Source of the DNA: Chryseobacterium gleum
GTDB taxonomy: Bacteria; Bacteroidota; Bacteroidia; Flavobacteriales_D; Crocinitomicaceae
DNA: 39,096 nt
Reading direction: 5' to 3'
Assembly (NCBI GenBank): GCA_945877045.1
Contig: CAMCQW010000001.1
Span: forward strand, 1-39,096
Under the pieces are notes generated by a model. The model searched no databases, was not told the origin of the DNA, and was given only the letters and a program-made list of their open reading frames with translations. A program made the translations under genes and the position numbers. Position 1 is the stretch's first letter. Each line of letters opens with the position of its first letter. Shown one piece after another: positions 17,811-26,121 of this stretch.

Positions 17811-18235
17811 TACTATATGATTTTACGAACGATGAAATTCCGGCATTTGATCCGGAATTTTTTGTTTTAGTTCTACCCAAATTAATAAGTGCTGAGAAAA
17901 AAGAAGTCGGTGAAATATCTATTATTTTCACTGATGATAAGCATCTCTTATCCATCAACCAAGATTATTTGAATCACGATTATTTTACTGATATCATAAC
18001 ATTTGATTATTCACATGGTGAATATATTAGTGGGGACTTGTTTATCTCTTTAGAACGTGTTGGTGAGAATGCAAAGCAATTTGAAAAAGATTTTTTTAAT
18101 GAGTTGTGCCGTGTTGTTTTTCACGGAGTGCTCCACTTGTGTTCTTATAATGACAAAACAGAAAGTGAAGTATCTATTATGCGATCCAAAGAAGAATTTT
18201 ATATTGATAATTTTGTTTCACGTGAAACAAAATAG
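17807..18235 (+). CDS. ybeY: Endoribonuclease YbeY (16S rRNA maturation)
   Basis: YbeY is a metal-dependent endoribonuclease used in 16S rRNA 3'-end maturation and ribosome quality control. The 142-residue protein has the family core, including ADIITFDY-like TDIITFDYSHGEYISGD and the metal motif HGVLHLCSYND. In E. coli the motif ends with a third histidine; here His106 and His110 are kept, but the third position is Asp116. To my knowledge Bacteroidota YbeY proteins often have Asp there. The start overlaps the previous stop (ATGA). The last codons, encoding VSRET before the stop, are written inside a parS palindrome, so this end of the protein is constrained by a DNA site. Confidence 0.93.
   Translation: MILYDFTNDEIPAFDPEFFVLVLPKLISAEKKEVGEISIIFTDDKHLLSINQDYLNHDYFTDIITFDYSHGEYISGDLFISLERVGENAKQFEKDFFNELCRVVFHGVLHLCSYNDKTESEVSIMRSKEEFYIDNFVSRETK
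18214..18229. promoter_or_regulatory. parS chromosome segregation site 1 (perfect)
   Basis: TGTTTCACGTGAAACA is an exact copy of the widely conserved chromosomal parS consensus bound by ParB/Spo0J. The symmetry extends further: positions 18210-18233 form a perfect 24-base palindrome. It lies in the final codons of ybeY, with the palindrome reaching the first base of its stop codon. ParB loading here would mark an origin-proximal centromere. No parA or parB gene is in the window. Confidence 0.88.
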
Positions 18236-18237
18236 GA

Positions 18238-18253
18238 TGTTTCACGTGAAACT
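18238..18253. promoter_or_regulatory. parS chromosome segregation site 2 (15/16)
   Basis: TGTTTCACGTGAAACT differs from the parS consensus only at its last base, and keeps the 14-base symmetric core. Its centre is 24 bases from that of site 1. It ends six bases before the mnmG ATG, covering the place where ribosomes would load, so ParB binding could also affect mnmG expression. Confidence 0.85.
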
Positions 18254-18259
18254 ATTACG

Positions 18260-20131
18260 ATGTTAAAAAAATACGATGTTATTGTTGTTGGTGCTGGTCA
18301 CGCCGGTTGTGAGGCAGCGAATGCTGCGGCAAAAATGGGTAGTAGCGTTTTGTTACTTACAATGAACATGAATACTATTGCCCAAATGAGTTGTAATCCA
18401 GCAATGGGTGGAGTTGCAAAGGGGCAAATCGTTCGCGAAATAGATGCTTTAGGAGGGGGCTCAGGTATTGTTAGTGATAAAAGTGCCATCCAGTTTCGGA
18501 TGCTTAATCTTTCAAAAGGACCGGCGATGTGGTCGCCACGCACCCAAAATGATCGTATGTTGTTTGCTACAGAATGGCGAATGTTACTAGAACGAAATCC
18601 CAATGTGGATTTTTGGCAAGACATGTGCGCAGGATTAATCGTAGAAGACAAGGTTATCAAAGGGGTTTATACAGCATTAGGGATTCCTATTTATGGAAGT
18701 TCGGTTGTATTAACCAATGGCACCTTTCTTAATGGATTGATTCATTTGGGCGAGAAACAGTTTGGTGGTGGTCGAGCAGCAGAAAAAGCATCAACAGGAA
18801 TTACTGAAGAATTAATCGCCTTAGGTTTTGAGGCTGGTAGAATGAAAACGGGTACTCCACCACGTGTTGATGGACGCTCATTGGATTATTCTAAAATGGA
18901 GTTGCAAGATGGAGATGATAACCCTTCCAAATTTAGCTACTCCGATACGCCGAACCTTACAAAACAAAGACCTTGTTACATTACCTATACCAACACAAAT
19001 ACACATGATGTGTTACGAACGGGTTTCGATCGATCTCCGATGTTTAATGGGGCCATTAAGAGTACAGGCCCACGCTATTGTCCGAGTATAGAAGATAAAA
19101 TAAATCGTTTCGCTGAACGGGATAGACATCAAATTTTCGTTGAACCGGAAGGGTGGGATACTATTGAAATTTATGTTAATGGATTTAGTACTTCTTTACC
19201 TGAAGACATACAACTTGATGCATTAAGAACAATACCTGGTTTCGAAAAAGTTAAAATGTTTAGGCCTGGATATGCCATTGAATATGATTTTTTTCCGCCT
19301 ACACAGCTAAAACATACCCTAGAAACTAAACGAATTGAAAATTTGTATTTTGCAGGACAAATCAATGGAACAACGGGCTATGAAGAAGCAGCTTGTCAGG
19401 GTTTGATGGCGGGGATTAATGCCCACTTGAAAATTAAGAATAAAACACCTTTTGTTTTATCGCGAAGCGAAGCTTATATTGGCGTGTTAATAGATGATTT
19501 AGTAACCAAAGGCACTAAGGAGCCTTATCGAATGTTTACAAGTAGGGCGGAATATCGAATCTTACTACGCCAAGATAATGCTGATGTACGCTTAACTGAA
19601 ATGGGATATAATATAGGACTGGCCGATAAGTTGGCATTGGACAAGGTTGAGAGAAAGATCACCGGAACAGAGAAGCTTAAATGGGCACTACGATCTATCG
19701 GTATTAGTCCCACATTGGCCAACCCAATGTTAGAAGCAAAGGGCTCGGCACCAATTACGCAACAGGTTAAATTGTCAAATTTAATTCTCCGACCGCAAAT
19801 AACTTTAACTGATTTATTAGAGGTGTCACCGGAAGCTAGTGCAATAGCTGAAGAGTTAATTATTTTGCATCCCGATATTTTAGCGCAAACGGAAATTCTC
19901 CTTAAATATGAAGGGTATATTGAGCGCGAAGAAGAACTCGTTAGTAAGATGCTAAAACTAGACGATGTTAAAATACCTGCGGATGTTATTTTTGATCAAT
20001 TAAAAAATTTGAGTTTAGAGGCTATTGAAAAATTAAATTTAGTACGGCCTGTTACTATTGGACAAGCCTCTAGGATCTCAGGGGTTTCTCCAAGTGATAT
20101 TTCAGTACTTTTAATTTATATTAGCCGCTAA
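18260..20131 (+). CDS. mnmG: tRNA U34 carboxymethylaminomethyl modification enzyme MnmG (GidA)
   Basis: MnmG, with MnmE, uses FAD to install the cmnm5 group on wobble uridine 34 of several tRNAs. The 623-residue protein begins with the FAD-binding GAGHAGCEAA (residues 11-20), continues with SCNPAMGGVAKG and PAMWSPRTQNDR, and has the C-terminal helical domain that ends near SRISGVSPSDI. Length is typical. The partner mnmE is not present here. It is the last gene of the DUF4175-ATPase-ybeY-mnmG run, separated from ybeY by 24 bases that hold the second parS site. In many bacteria mnmG lies close to the replication origin, which agrees with the parS pair. Confidence 0.97.
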   Translation: MLKKYDVIVVGAGHAGCEAANAAAKMGSSVLLLTMNMNTIAQMSCNPAMGGVAKGQIVREIDALGGGSGIVSDKSAIQFRMLNLSKGPAMWSPRTQNDRMLFATEWRMLLERNPNVDFWQDMCAGLIVEDKVIKGVYTALGIPIYGSSVVLTNGTFLNGLIHLGEKQFGGGRAAEKASTGITEELIALGFEAGRMKTGTPPRVDGRSLDYSKMELQDGDDNPSKFSYSDTPNLTKQRPCYITYTNTNTHDVLRTGFDRSPMFNGAIKSTGPRYCPSIEDKINRFAERDRHQIFVEPEGWDTIEIYVNGFSTSLPEDIQLDALRTIPGFEKVKMFRPGYAIEYDFFPPTQLKHTLETKRIENLYFAGQINGTTGYEEAACQGLMAGINAHLKIKNKTPFVLSRSEAYIGVLIDDLVTKGTKEPYRMFTSRAEYRILLRQDNADVRLTEMGYNIGLADKLALDKVERKITGTEKLKWALRSIGISPTLANPMLEAKGSAPITQQVKLSNLILRPQITLTDLLEVSPEASAIAEELIILHPDILAQTEILLKYEGYIEREEELVSKMLKLDDVKIPADVIFDQLKNLSLEAIEKLNLVRPVTIGQASRISGVSPSDISVLLIYISR

Positions 20132-20136
20132 AATAG

Positions 20137-20164
20137 GTTTTAACGCGTTTTAACGCCGTTTTAA
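20137..20164. repeat. Near-tandem GTTTTAACGC units after mnmG
   Basis: GTTTTAACGC occurs at 20137-20146 and 20147-20156, and a third, partial unit GTTTTAA follows at 20158-20164. Within the same 112-base gap, GATAGTC is repeated at 20190-20196 and 20199-20205. The gap contains no clear hairpin terminator. The units may be protein-binding sites before the dehydrogenase gene; function unknown. Confidence 0.4.
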
Positions 20165-20243
20165 TAGCTTAAAGGTTAAATCATATTCGGATAGTCATGA
20201 TAGTCGATTTTATCAGGGCTTTTTTTAAGGTTTTATTTGAAAA

Positions 20244-21191
20244 ATGAGAAGAAAAGTTCTGTTTTTAGATAGTGTTCACCCAATTCTTTTTGATCGGTTG
20301 AAAACGGCTGGATATAATTGTGTTCATGGGGAGGATAAAAGTTTAGCTTTTATTTATGACGAAGCTTCCACCGTTTTTGGTTTGGTTATCCGCTCCAGGT
20401 TTTATTTAGACGAAGAATTTTTAACCCGCTTTAAAAATTTACGATTTATTGCAAGGGCTGGTTCTGGTCTAGAAAATATTGATCAAGATTATTGCAAGCA
20501 AAACAATATAGCTCTTTTTAATTCTCCAGAAGGAAATAGAAATGCTGTTGCGGAACATGCGTTGGCTTTATTATTGGGCTGTATGAATAATATTTATGTC
20601 GCAAATAACGAAATAAAACAAGGTTTCTGGAATCGTGAATCCAATAGAGGAGAGGAATTAAAAGGTAAAACAGTTGGAATTATTGGTTTTGGTCACAACG
20701 GAAGGGCTTTCGCCGAAAAACTCGTCGCTTTTGGTCTTACTGTTTTAGCACACGACAAGTACATTTCCGTCCCAAATGAAAATGGAATAATAAATTCCTC
20801 TTTAGAAATGATTTTTAGTCAGGCAGATGTTGTCTCCCTGCATTTGCCATTAACAGATGAAACATATTATTATGCCGACGATAAATTTTTCGCTAGCTTT
20901 TCTAAACCCATTTATTTTATTAATATTTCTAGGGGAAAAATTGTGGATACTTCTTCGTTAGTAAGGGCAATCCAGTCCGGAAAAATAAAGGCTTCAGGAC
21001 TGGATGTGTTGGAGTTTGAGGCACAAAGTTTCGAATCATTATTTAATAAGGAAATACCAGCACCTCTATTATTTTTAATGAATGACCCAAGTGTTATTTT
21101 AACACCTCACATTGCGGGATGGACGCAGGAATCTCATATTCTATTAAGCGATGTCCTTGCAGATAAAATTTTGTCTTTTTCCTTCCCTTAA
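20244..21191 (+). CDS. D-2-hydroxyacid dehydrogenase (phosphoglycerate dehydrogenase-like)
   Basis: A 315-residue NAD-dependent D-2-hydroxyacid dehydrogenase. The cofactor motif is GFGHNG (residues 148-153). The catalytic triad is Arg230 in NISRGKIV, Glu257 in LDVLEFEA and His289 in TPHIAGW. The substrate-side segment ARAGSGLENID (70-80) resembles 3-phosphoglycerate dehydrogenase and relatives. No ACT regulatory domain is present, and no serC or serB is adjacent, so the true substrate is uncertain. The gene stands alone between mnmG (112-base gap) and the convergent amidase gene, whose stop is five bases away. Enzyme class is certain; the serA role is only possible. Confidence 0.88.
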   Translation: MRRKVLFLDSVHPILFDRLKTAGYNCVHGEDKSLAFIYDEASTVFGLVIRSRFYLDEEFLTRFKNLRFIARAGSGLENIDQDYCKQNNIALFNSPEGNRNAVAEHALALLLGCMNNIYVANNEIKQGFWNRESNRGEELKGKTVGIIGFGHNGRAFAEKLVAFGLTVLAHDKYISVPNENGIINSSLEMIFSQADVVSLHLPLTDETYYYADDKFFASFSKPIYFINISRGKIVDTSSLVRAIQSGKIKASGLDVLEFEAQSFESLFNKEIPAPLLFLMNDPSVILTPHIAGWTQESHILLSDVLADKILSFSFP

Positions 21192-21196
21192 ACCGC

Positions 21197-24157
21197 TTAA
21201 TTAATAACTAACTTTTTGATAATTAATTGATTCCGACTATTTATAACCACGTTATAATAGCCAATTGATAACTGAGGCGTTTCAATAAAACCGCTGTTTT
21301 CTATGGTAGTACTGTGAATTAATTTTCCTGCAGCATCGTATATTGATACATCAGCTGGATTAATTAAATTACCAATCCAAAAACCATTTCCACTACTCGG
21401 ATTAGGATATATAATAAGCGATGCTAGTTCGTTTTCAATTTGACCTGCACTTGGATTTTGAAGCAACTTTTGGCCATCAGAACTTAACTGAGAATTTAAT
21501 AGTGCGCCATTTTCGGCCTTTATGGTGAAATAATAAGTTTGGCCATAAATAGGGTTCGTCAATAAGTGCTGAATAGCGGTATTAAGGGCACTATTCGTCC
21601 AGGGTATAATATTAGTTCCTCCAGAAGTGGTTCCTAACGCCCATTTGTAATTGGAAATACTTGAGTGTATATCTGTTGCATTCCAATTGCATGAGAGTGT
21701 ATTGGTATAAACTGTATCAATGTCTGATGCCGCGCCATCGTTACAAGAACTAATTACCGGAGGAGTCCAATCAATTAGGTATTGTTTAGAGGCAGTGTTT
21801 CCCCAATTTTGATCTAGATCGATTACTTCAGATTGAATGAGCCCTGTTGTAATCGCCGCGTTGCTTTGAAATCGCATTTGTTGATTATTTCCTACAGTTA
21901 CTGATACATTTGTAGCCCTTGATTTAAACACTTTAACATTATCAAATCGAACGGTGCACGCACCACTTCGAAGCGAGATAGAATTACCCGAAATAATAGG
22001 ATTTGCATCTTGCCATTGCGATATTAACTGATTGTTTACATATACTTTAATTGTTCCGGTTGTTGGGTTATACCATGTTTTAATAGCATAATTAACTTGA
22101 GGAGTTATAACTAAAGAGTCTTCGTTTACCACGGTAAAAACATCGTTCGTTACTTTATAAAGTTGAACTTTATCTGTTTCTTCTCTTAAATAAACGAAGT
22201 AAGAATTTCCCCGATTCGGTAGTGTTGGATCAGAACAAAAGAAGTGCATTCCTGCCCGCTGATTTAAATTACTGGATGTTATTTTTTGTTCCCACTCATA
22301 TAGGTATTGAGCACTATTGTTTTGTGTAACATTTAAATATGCGTTAGAATTATTTTGTGAAGCATCATTCATTAAAAATGCTTGATTGTTAATGCTAAAT
22401 AAGCCCGTTTGCAAGGTCCAATTCACATTAACATCTTCAAAATCTTCATGTGCGAATCCAAAACTACCATTAGCCATCCATCCGATGTTAGCTGGATTTC
22501 TGTCTGCCACAAGATAAAAGCCTTTTTCTACTCCGCTACCCGCATCAACGTCATTTATTTGTGTCTGAAAATCAGCAACTTGCCATGTTGGCCCATTGCT
22601 TATTGTGCTAGTTGGTGGTGTATTATCGACAGTGTTAATAATGGATGTATACCCTGCGGCCCAGCCACTAGAAGTGGAACCACAATCAGATCGAAACTCT
22701 ACAAGCAATGAACCACTAGTCCCTGTTAGTGCCGCCGGAAGAGTTGTTCCTGAATAACTGCCAAGTAGCGGGGCGTTGATGGTAGAACCGTTGTAAACGA
22801 AAAATTTGTCTGAGCTGTGCACTGAAAAGGCTGTAAAAGACAGGGTTACAGAGGTCGCGTTTGCAGGCTGAATTAGCCATAGCTTCCGCTCATCATTACC
22901 GTAATTGCCATTGATTCCCCCGGAATCATAAAAATTACCACTGGTATTGGTAATTGTAGTGATCGTTGGGCTTGAGTTTATCAATCGATAATATTTTTCC
23001 CAGTCCCAGTTTATTCCCGGGTCAGTATGGGTTTGATTCGGATAGTGTTGATGCCCTTTGATTTTGACGCAAGTTCCCAGTACATTGGAGCCCGATGAAG
23101 CCGCGCCATAATAGGTTCGCAATCCATTAATTCCATATCCACTAAGGATGATGTCTTTAGATAAATTAGCAGAAGCTTGGTATAGTGCATTTGTGTACCA
23201 AACCGGGTTATTAACATATCCTTCGTGCTCGTATCCAATTGTATAGGGATTTTCTGACCCAACGTGCCAGGCTTTTGATCCTTCCAAAACCATTTGTGTT
23301 ATTTGTCCGTCCGAACTTCTTACTACATAATGGTAGGAAACGCCAGAATTGCAGTTTTGAGCCCACGAAATAGCACCAGAGTAAGAGCCTTGAACAGTAT
23401 GAATGGTGATTGCAGAAACGGCCGTTCCGCTTCGACTGCTAAAATTGCACGATGGAGTTGGTGTCCAAATAGCAGGTCCATATTCTTGTGATTTATTGAT
23501 CATTGGCGTGTAACTTACCCCGCTTTGCGAAACAACACCGTTTTTTTTTACACTTATTTTTTGAGCGCTTAAGACCGAATAATTTTCTTTTCCAAACAAT
23601 GATTCTAGATCGTAATTTTTCACATCGAAATGATGAAGGGTGGCGAAAGGAACTTCGTTTAATCGTCTGAAAACCTCTATGGCAAATGAATTTCTAGCGA
23701 AATCGTTTACGGCTCCTAATTTAGGGATTTCAGAAAGTTCTAGCAGCGCAATCCTTAATCGTTCCTCAATTTTAATTCCTTTATTTAAGGACAACTTCAT
23801 TACCGAATCTAAGGCAAGTCCGTAAGCCATAATTTGCATTTCTATAGACCCCTTCTGTTGAGAGATAGAAATTCCGCTAAGTTTTCCGATTAACTTTCCG
23901 TTCTCTAAAAAGTAATTTTTCCCATTGTCGAAAACCCCCATTATACCATAGGGCTGAGGTAAGCCGGAGCAAGAGTTTATATCCTCACTTTTAATTTCAA
24001 CTATTCTGGTATTGGTATAGGAAACGGCTTCTAAAGTTCCCCTTGGAACTTCTGATAAATGAAGATAAGCCGCATTAAAAAAAGCCTCGTGTTGTTGTTG
24101 TGAAAAAGTATACATTGAGGTGTAAACACTAATTAATAAGATGATTATGTATCGCAT
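21197..24157 (-). CDS. T9SS-exported N-acetylmuramoyl-L-alanine amidase with CUB-like and LamG-like domains
   Basis: A 986-residue secreted protein. Signal peptide 1-20 is followed by an unassigned region to about 230. An Amidase_2/PGRP-type zinc amidase occupies about 235-395: His253 in TIHTVQG, Glu310 and Glu312 around YEHEG, His369 in KGHQHYP and Asp379 in THTDPG are the expected zinc and catalytic residues. A CUB-like domain (about 405-508) with SGWAAGY, a LamG/concanavalin-like beta domain (about 560-740) and a fibronectin-like part follow. The end, from YPNPSSG to IIKKLVIN, is a T9SS sorting domain. Cleaving the muramoyl-peptide bond outside its own outer membrane implies action on other cells' walls or on debris. 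It is monocistronic and converges on the dehydrogenase gene. Confidence 0.88.
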   Translation of the reverse strand: MRYIIILLISVYTSMYTFSQQQHEAFFNAAYLHLSEVPRGTLEAVSYTNTRIVEIKSEDINSCSGLPQPYGIMGVFDNGKNYFLENGKLIGKLSGISISQQKGSIEMQIMAYGLALDSVMKLSLNKGIKIEERLRIALLELSEIPKLGAVNDFARNSFAIEVFRRLNEVPFATLHHFDVKNYDLESLFGKENYSVLSAQKISVKKNGVVSQSGVSYTPMINKSQEYGPAIWTPTPSCNFSSRSGTAVSAITIHTVQGSYSGAISWAQNCNSGVSYHYVVRSSDGQITQMVLEGSKAWHVGSENPYTIGYEHEGYVNNPVWYTNALYQASANLSKDIILSGYGINGLRTYYGAASSGSNVLGTCVKIKGHQHYPNQTHTDPGINWDWEKYYRLINSSPTITTITNTSGNFYDSGGINGNYGNDERKLWLIQPANATSVTLSFTAFSVHSSDKFFVYNGSTINAPLLGSYSGTTLPAALTGTSGSLLVEFRSDCGSTSSGWAAGYTSIINTVDNTPPTSTISNGPTWQVADFQTQINDVDAGSGVEKGFYLVADRNPANIGWMANGSFGFAHEDFEDVNVNWTLQTGLFSINNQAFLMNDASQNNSNAYLNVTQNNSAQYLYEWEQKITSSNLNQRAGMHFFCSDPTLPNRGNSYFVYLREETDKVQLYKVTNDVFTVVNEDSLVITPQVNYAIKTWYNPTTGTIKVYVNNQLISQWQDANPIISGNSISLRSGACTVRFDNVKVFKSRATNVSVTVGNNQQMRFQSNAAITTGLIQSEVIDLDQNWGNTASKQYLIDWTPPVISSCNDGAASDIDTVYTNTLSCNWNATDIHSSISNYKWALGTTSGGTNIIPWTNSALNTAIQHLLTNPIYGQTYYFTIKAENGALLNSQLSSDGQKLLQNPSAGQIENELASLIIYPNPSSGNGFWIGNLINPADVSIYDAAGKLIHSTTIENSGFIETPQLSIGYYNVVINSRNQLIIKKLVIN

Positions 24158-24230
24158 ATGTTTGATTGTTTAAAATGAAACGTGTTAACGTGATTTAATT
24201 CATAAACGTATAAAAGACATTTTTCCAAGT

Positions 24231-24238
24231 GCAAAAGT
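24231..24238 (-). promoter_or_regulatory. -7 promoter element of the amidase gene
   Basis: The minus strand reads ACTTTTGC-type -7 sequence, TACTTTTG followed by C, an exact TAnnTTTG match (complement 24239-24232, within one base of the span given). The leader would be about 70 bases. No good TTG is found at -33, so the call is moderate. Confidence 0.45.
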
Positions 24239-24370
24239 AAAGCGAATAATTAATGGAAAAATTAATTTATTGTTATTATTTTAATCAAACTGTGGGTTTA
24301 GGACTTACTAGTGTCTTGATTTAAACGGCCCCGTCTTAGCATGAAGCTGTTTTAAATGAGTAACCGTGGT

Positions 24371-24396
24371 AAAAAGAGTGCACTCGAAATGGAGTG
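24371..24396 (-). terminator. Weak intrinsic terminator candidate after the outer-membrane barrel gene
   Basis: Directly after the stop codon the minus-strand transcript reads CACTC, a six-base loop CATTTC, then GAGTG (24396-24381). This is followed, after CACTC, by a run of five U (24375-24371). The stem is only five base pairs and the U run does not follow it directly, so termination may be partial. Confidence 0.35.
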
Positions 24397-26121
24397 TTAA
24401 AACCGTGCAGTTATACCCCCCATGATTTGTATGGGCATTACGGGATAATTTAACCATCGGCTATATCGCTGGGAAGCAATATTATTAATTTGTAAAAAGG
24501 CAGACACCCTTTTATTGTAGCGATATTCCACCTCTAAATTTCCATCTGCAATAAACCCTAATGGTATAAAGTATTGATTGTTTTCTGTTAACACACCGCT
24601 TCCTGGTCCATTCACTTTTGCCATTCTTCCTGATTCCATGGTTAAATCAGCACGAATTAAAAATTTATCATATAAATTGTAGGTGCCACGAAGAATAAAT
24701 TGTAATTGTGGAAGGTTCCAAGCCCGCGCCTCGTTCTTCATTTCATAACTATTAAATCGACCTACACCATCAATTTTAAGCTTCTCATTCATTTGGTAAG
24801 ACAAATTGGCTTCAATACTCGTTAAGTTGAGGGAGTCATAAACCAGGTAAAATTGATTTCCTAATTTAGCATAGCTTGTATCGGTAACAAAAAACGCCCG
24901 GTTATTTATCTTGGCAAAACTCGCGCATATGCCATAAGTCATGCGTTTCGTTATCCCTCCCCTAACACCGAAGAAGAGGTCATATGGCTTGTTTTCATTC
25001 TCCAAAACGAGATTAGTGAGAACGTATGGATTCACGCTATTTAAGGAGCTGTAGGTATTTTGGTTTAATCCCCCGCGAATGCCAATAAATGGAATAATTA
25101 AGTCATTTAATAAGGAATAAGAAACAGTAACCCGCGGATAAATATAAGCCCGTGTAACTTTATTTGCGTCAATACTAATTCCTACCCCAACGTCTACCAA
25201 TAGTTTTTTCTCTAGTAAATTTGTTAAAACCCCCGGATAAAGATCAATAATAGTATTATTTATTACAATACCAGTATCAATCGCCGTTATTGCTGAATCA
25301 GCTATTCCGTACTTGTACCCATTATACCTCACCCCAAAATTGGCATAGAAAGACTCACTTTCTTTATTGTACCACCCTCGTGTATTAAAATTAAAACTGT
25401 TCTCGTGCACCCTCCAGTCTGACAACGAATCTATAAGGGGTTTTTGAGAATTAAGATTTTTATAAGCGAGATCAAACTTAAGATTCAAACGCGCGCTATC
25501 TCCTCGATTAGCAATTAAACTAAGACCAAAACCTGTTCGTTGAATACGTTGTCTTATAGAGTCTGCACTTATATTTTCCGAAGGAATTCCGTAGTAATGA
25601 TACCCATAGTTTTCATAATTTATGTCACCTCCCACGGTAATGTTCTTTTTAATAAATTGCCCAAAGAAAAGGGCGCTGGTTTTATCAAAACCTGCTGTCG
25701 CATACGTAACCTTGTCTCGATCTTTTACATTACCGAATGAGCTTAGGTGTTTAATGTGTGCTCCATATACCGAGCTTCTAGAGCGTGTTGAATTATAAAA
25801 CAACTCACCAAGAGGCATAATGGTAGATCCAATGCCAATTTTAGCATAAAATGGATAAAGCGCTTTGATTTTCTCCGTGGTTTCAACAGTTGCGGCTGCT
25901 ATGGTATCAAGGCTTATTTTAGTGTCGCCGTAAAGTTGTAGAAGTGGCTGAGGTGTTATTGGGGCAACCGCCAAACTATCTATAATTTTTGGACTAGAAA
26001 TTAATCGATAAGTTGGTTCAACCTCTCTATTTCCTAGACCCTCCGCCTCAAAAATATCTGGCGGTTGTGCGAGTAATGTACCTACGGAAAAATACACAAG
26101 AAAGAATAAGAGTACTTTCAT
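24397..26121 (-). CDS. Outer-membrane beta-barrel protein (TonB-dependent-receptor-like barrel without plug)
   Basis: A 574-residue outer-membrane protein. Signal peptide 1-18 ends LLAQ. From about residue 90 the sequence alternates short amphipathic strands with aromatic ends and turns rich in Asn, Asp and Gly, and the last residue is Phe (ITARF), as in barrels inserted by BamA. No TonB box or plug domain is visible, although such proteins are often named TonB-dependent receptor because of the barrel. Its ATG overlaps the stop of the upstream TPR gene (ATGA), so the two are translationally coupled and likely act together in the envelope. Substrate or function cannot be read from the sequence. 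Confidence 0.8.
   Translation of the reverse strand: MKVLLFFLVYFSVGTLLAQPPDIFEAEGLGNREVEPTYRLISSPKIIDSLAVAPITPQPLLQLYGDTKISLDTIAAATVETTEKIKALYPFYAKIGIGSTIMPLGELFYNSTRSRSSVYGAHIKHLSSFGNVKDRDKVTYATAGFDKTSALFFGQFIKKNITVGGDINYENYGYHYYGIPSENISADSIRQRIQRTGFGLSLIANRGDSARLNLKFDLAYKNLNSQKPLIDSLSDWRVHENSFNFNTRGWYNKESESFYANFGVRYNGYKYGIADSAITAIDTGIVINNTIIDLYPGVLTNLLEKKLLVDVGVGISIDANKVTRAYIYPRVTVSYSLLNDLIIPFIGIRGGLNQNTYSSLNSVNPYVLTNLVLENENKPYDLFFGVRGGITKRMTYGICASFAKINNRAFFVTDTSYAKLGNQFYLVYDSLNLTSIEANLSYQMNEKLKIDGVGRFNSYEMKNEARAWNLPQLQFILRGTYNLYDKFLIRADLTMESGRMAKVNGPGSGVLTENNQYFIPLGFIADGNLEVEYRYNKRVSAFLQINNIASQRYSRWLNYPVMPIQIMGGITARF

Noticed and set aside
18298..18660. 120-codon minus-strand frame in mnmG
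   Set aside because: Antisense of the conserved FAD-binding part of mnmG; no independent features.
18860..18875. Further CACGTG-centred words (also near 31150 and 37532) as extra parS sites
   Set aside because: Only the six-base centre matches; the flanking TGTTT/AAACA arms are absent.
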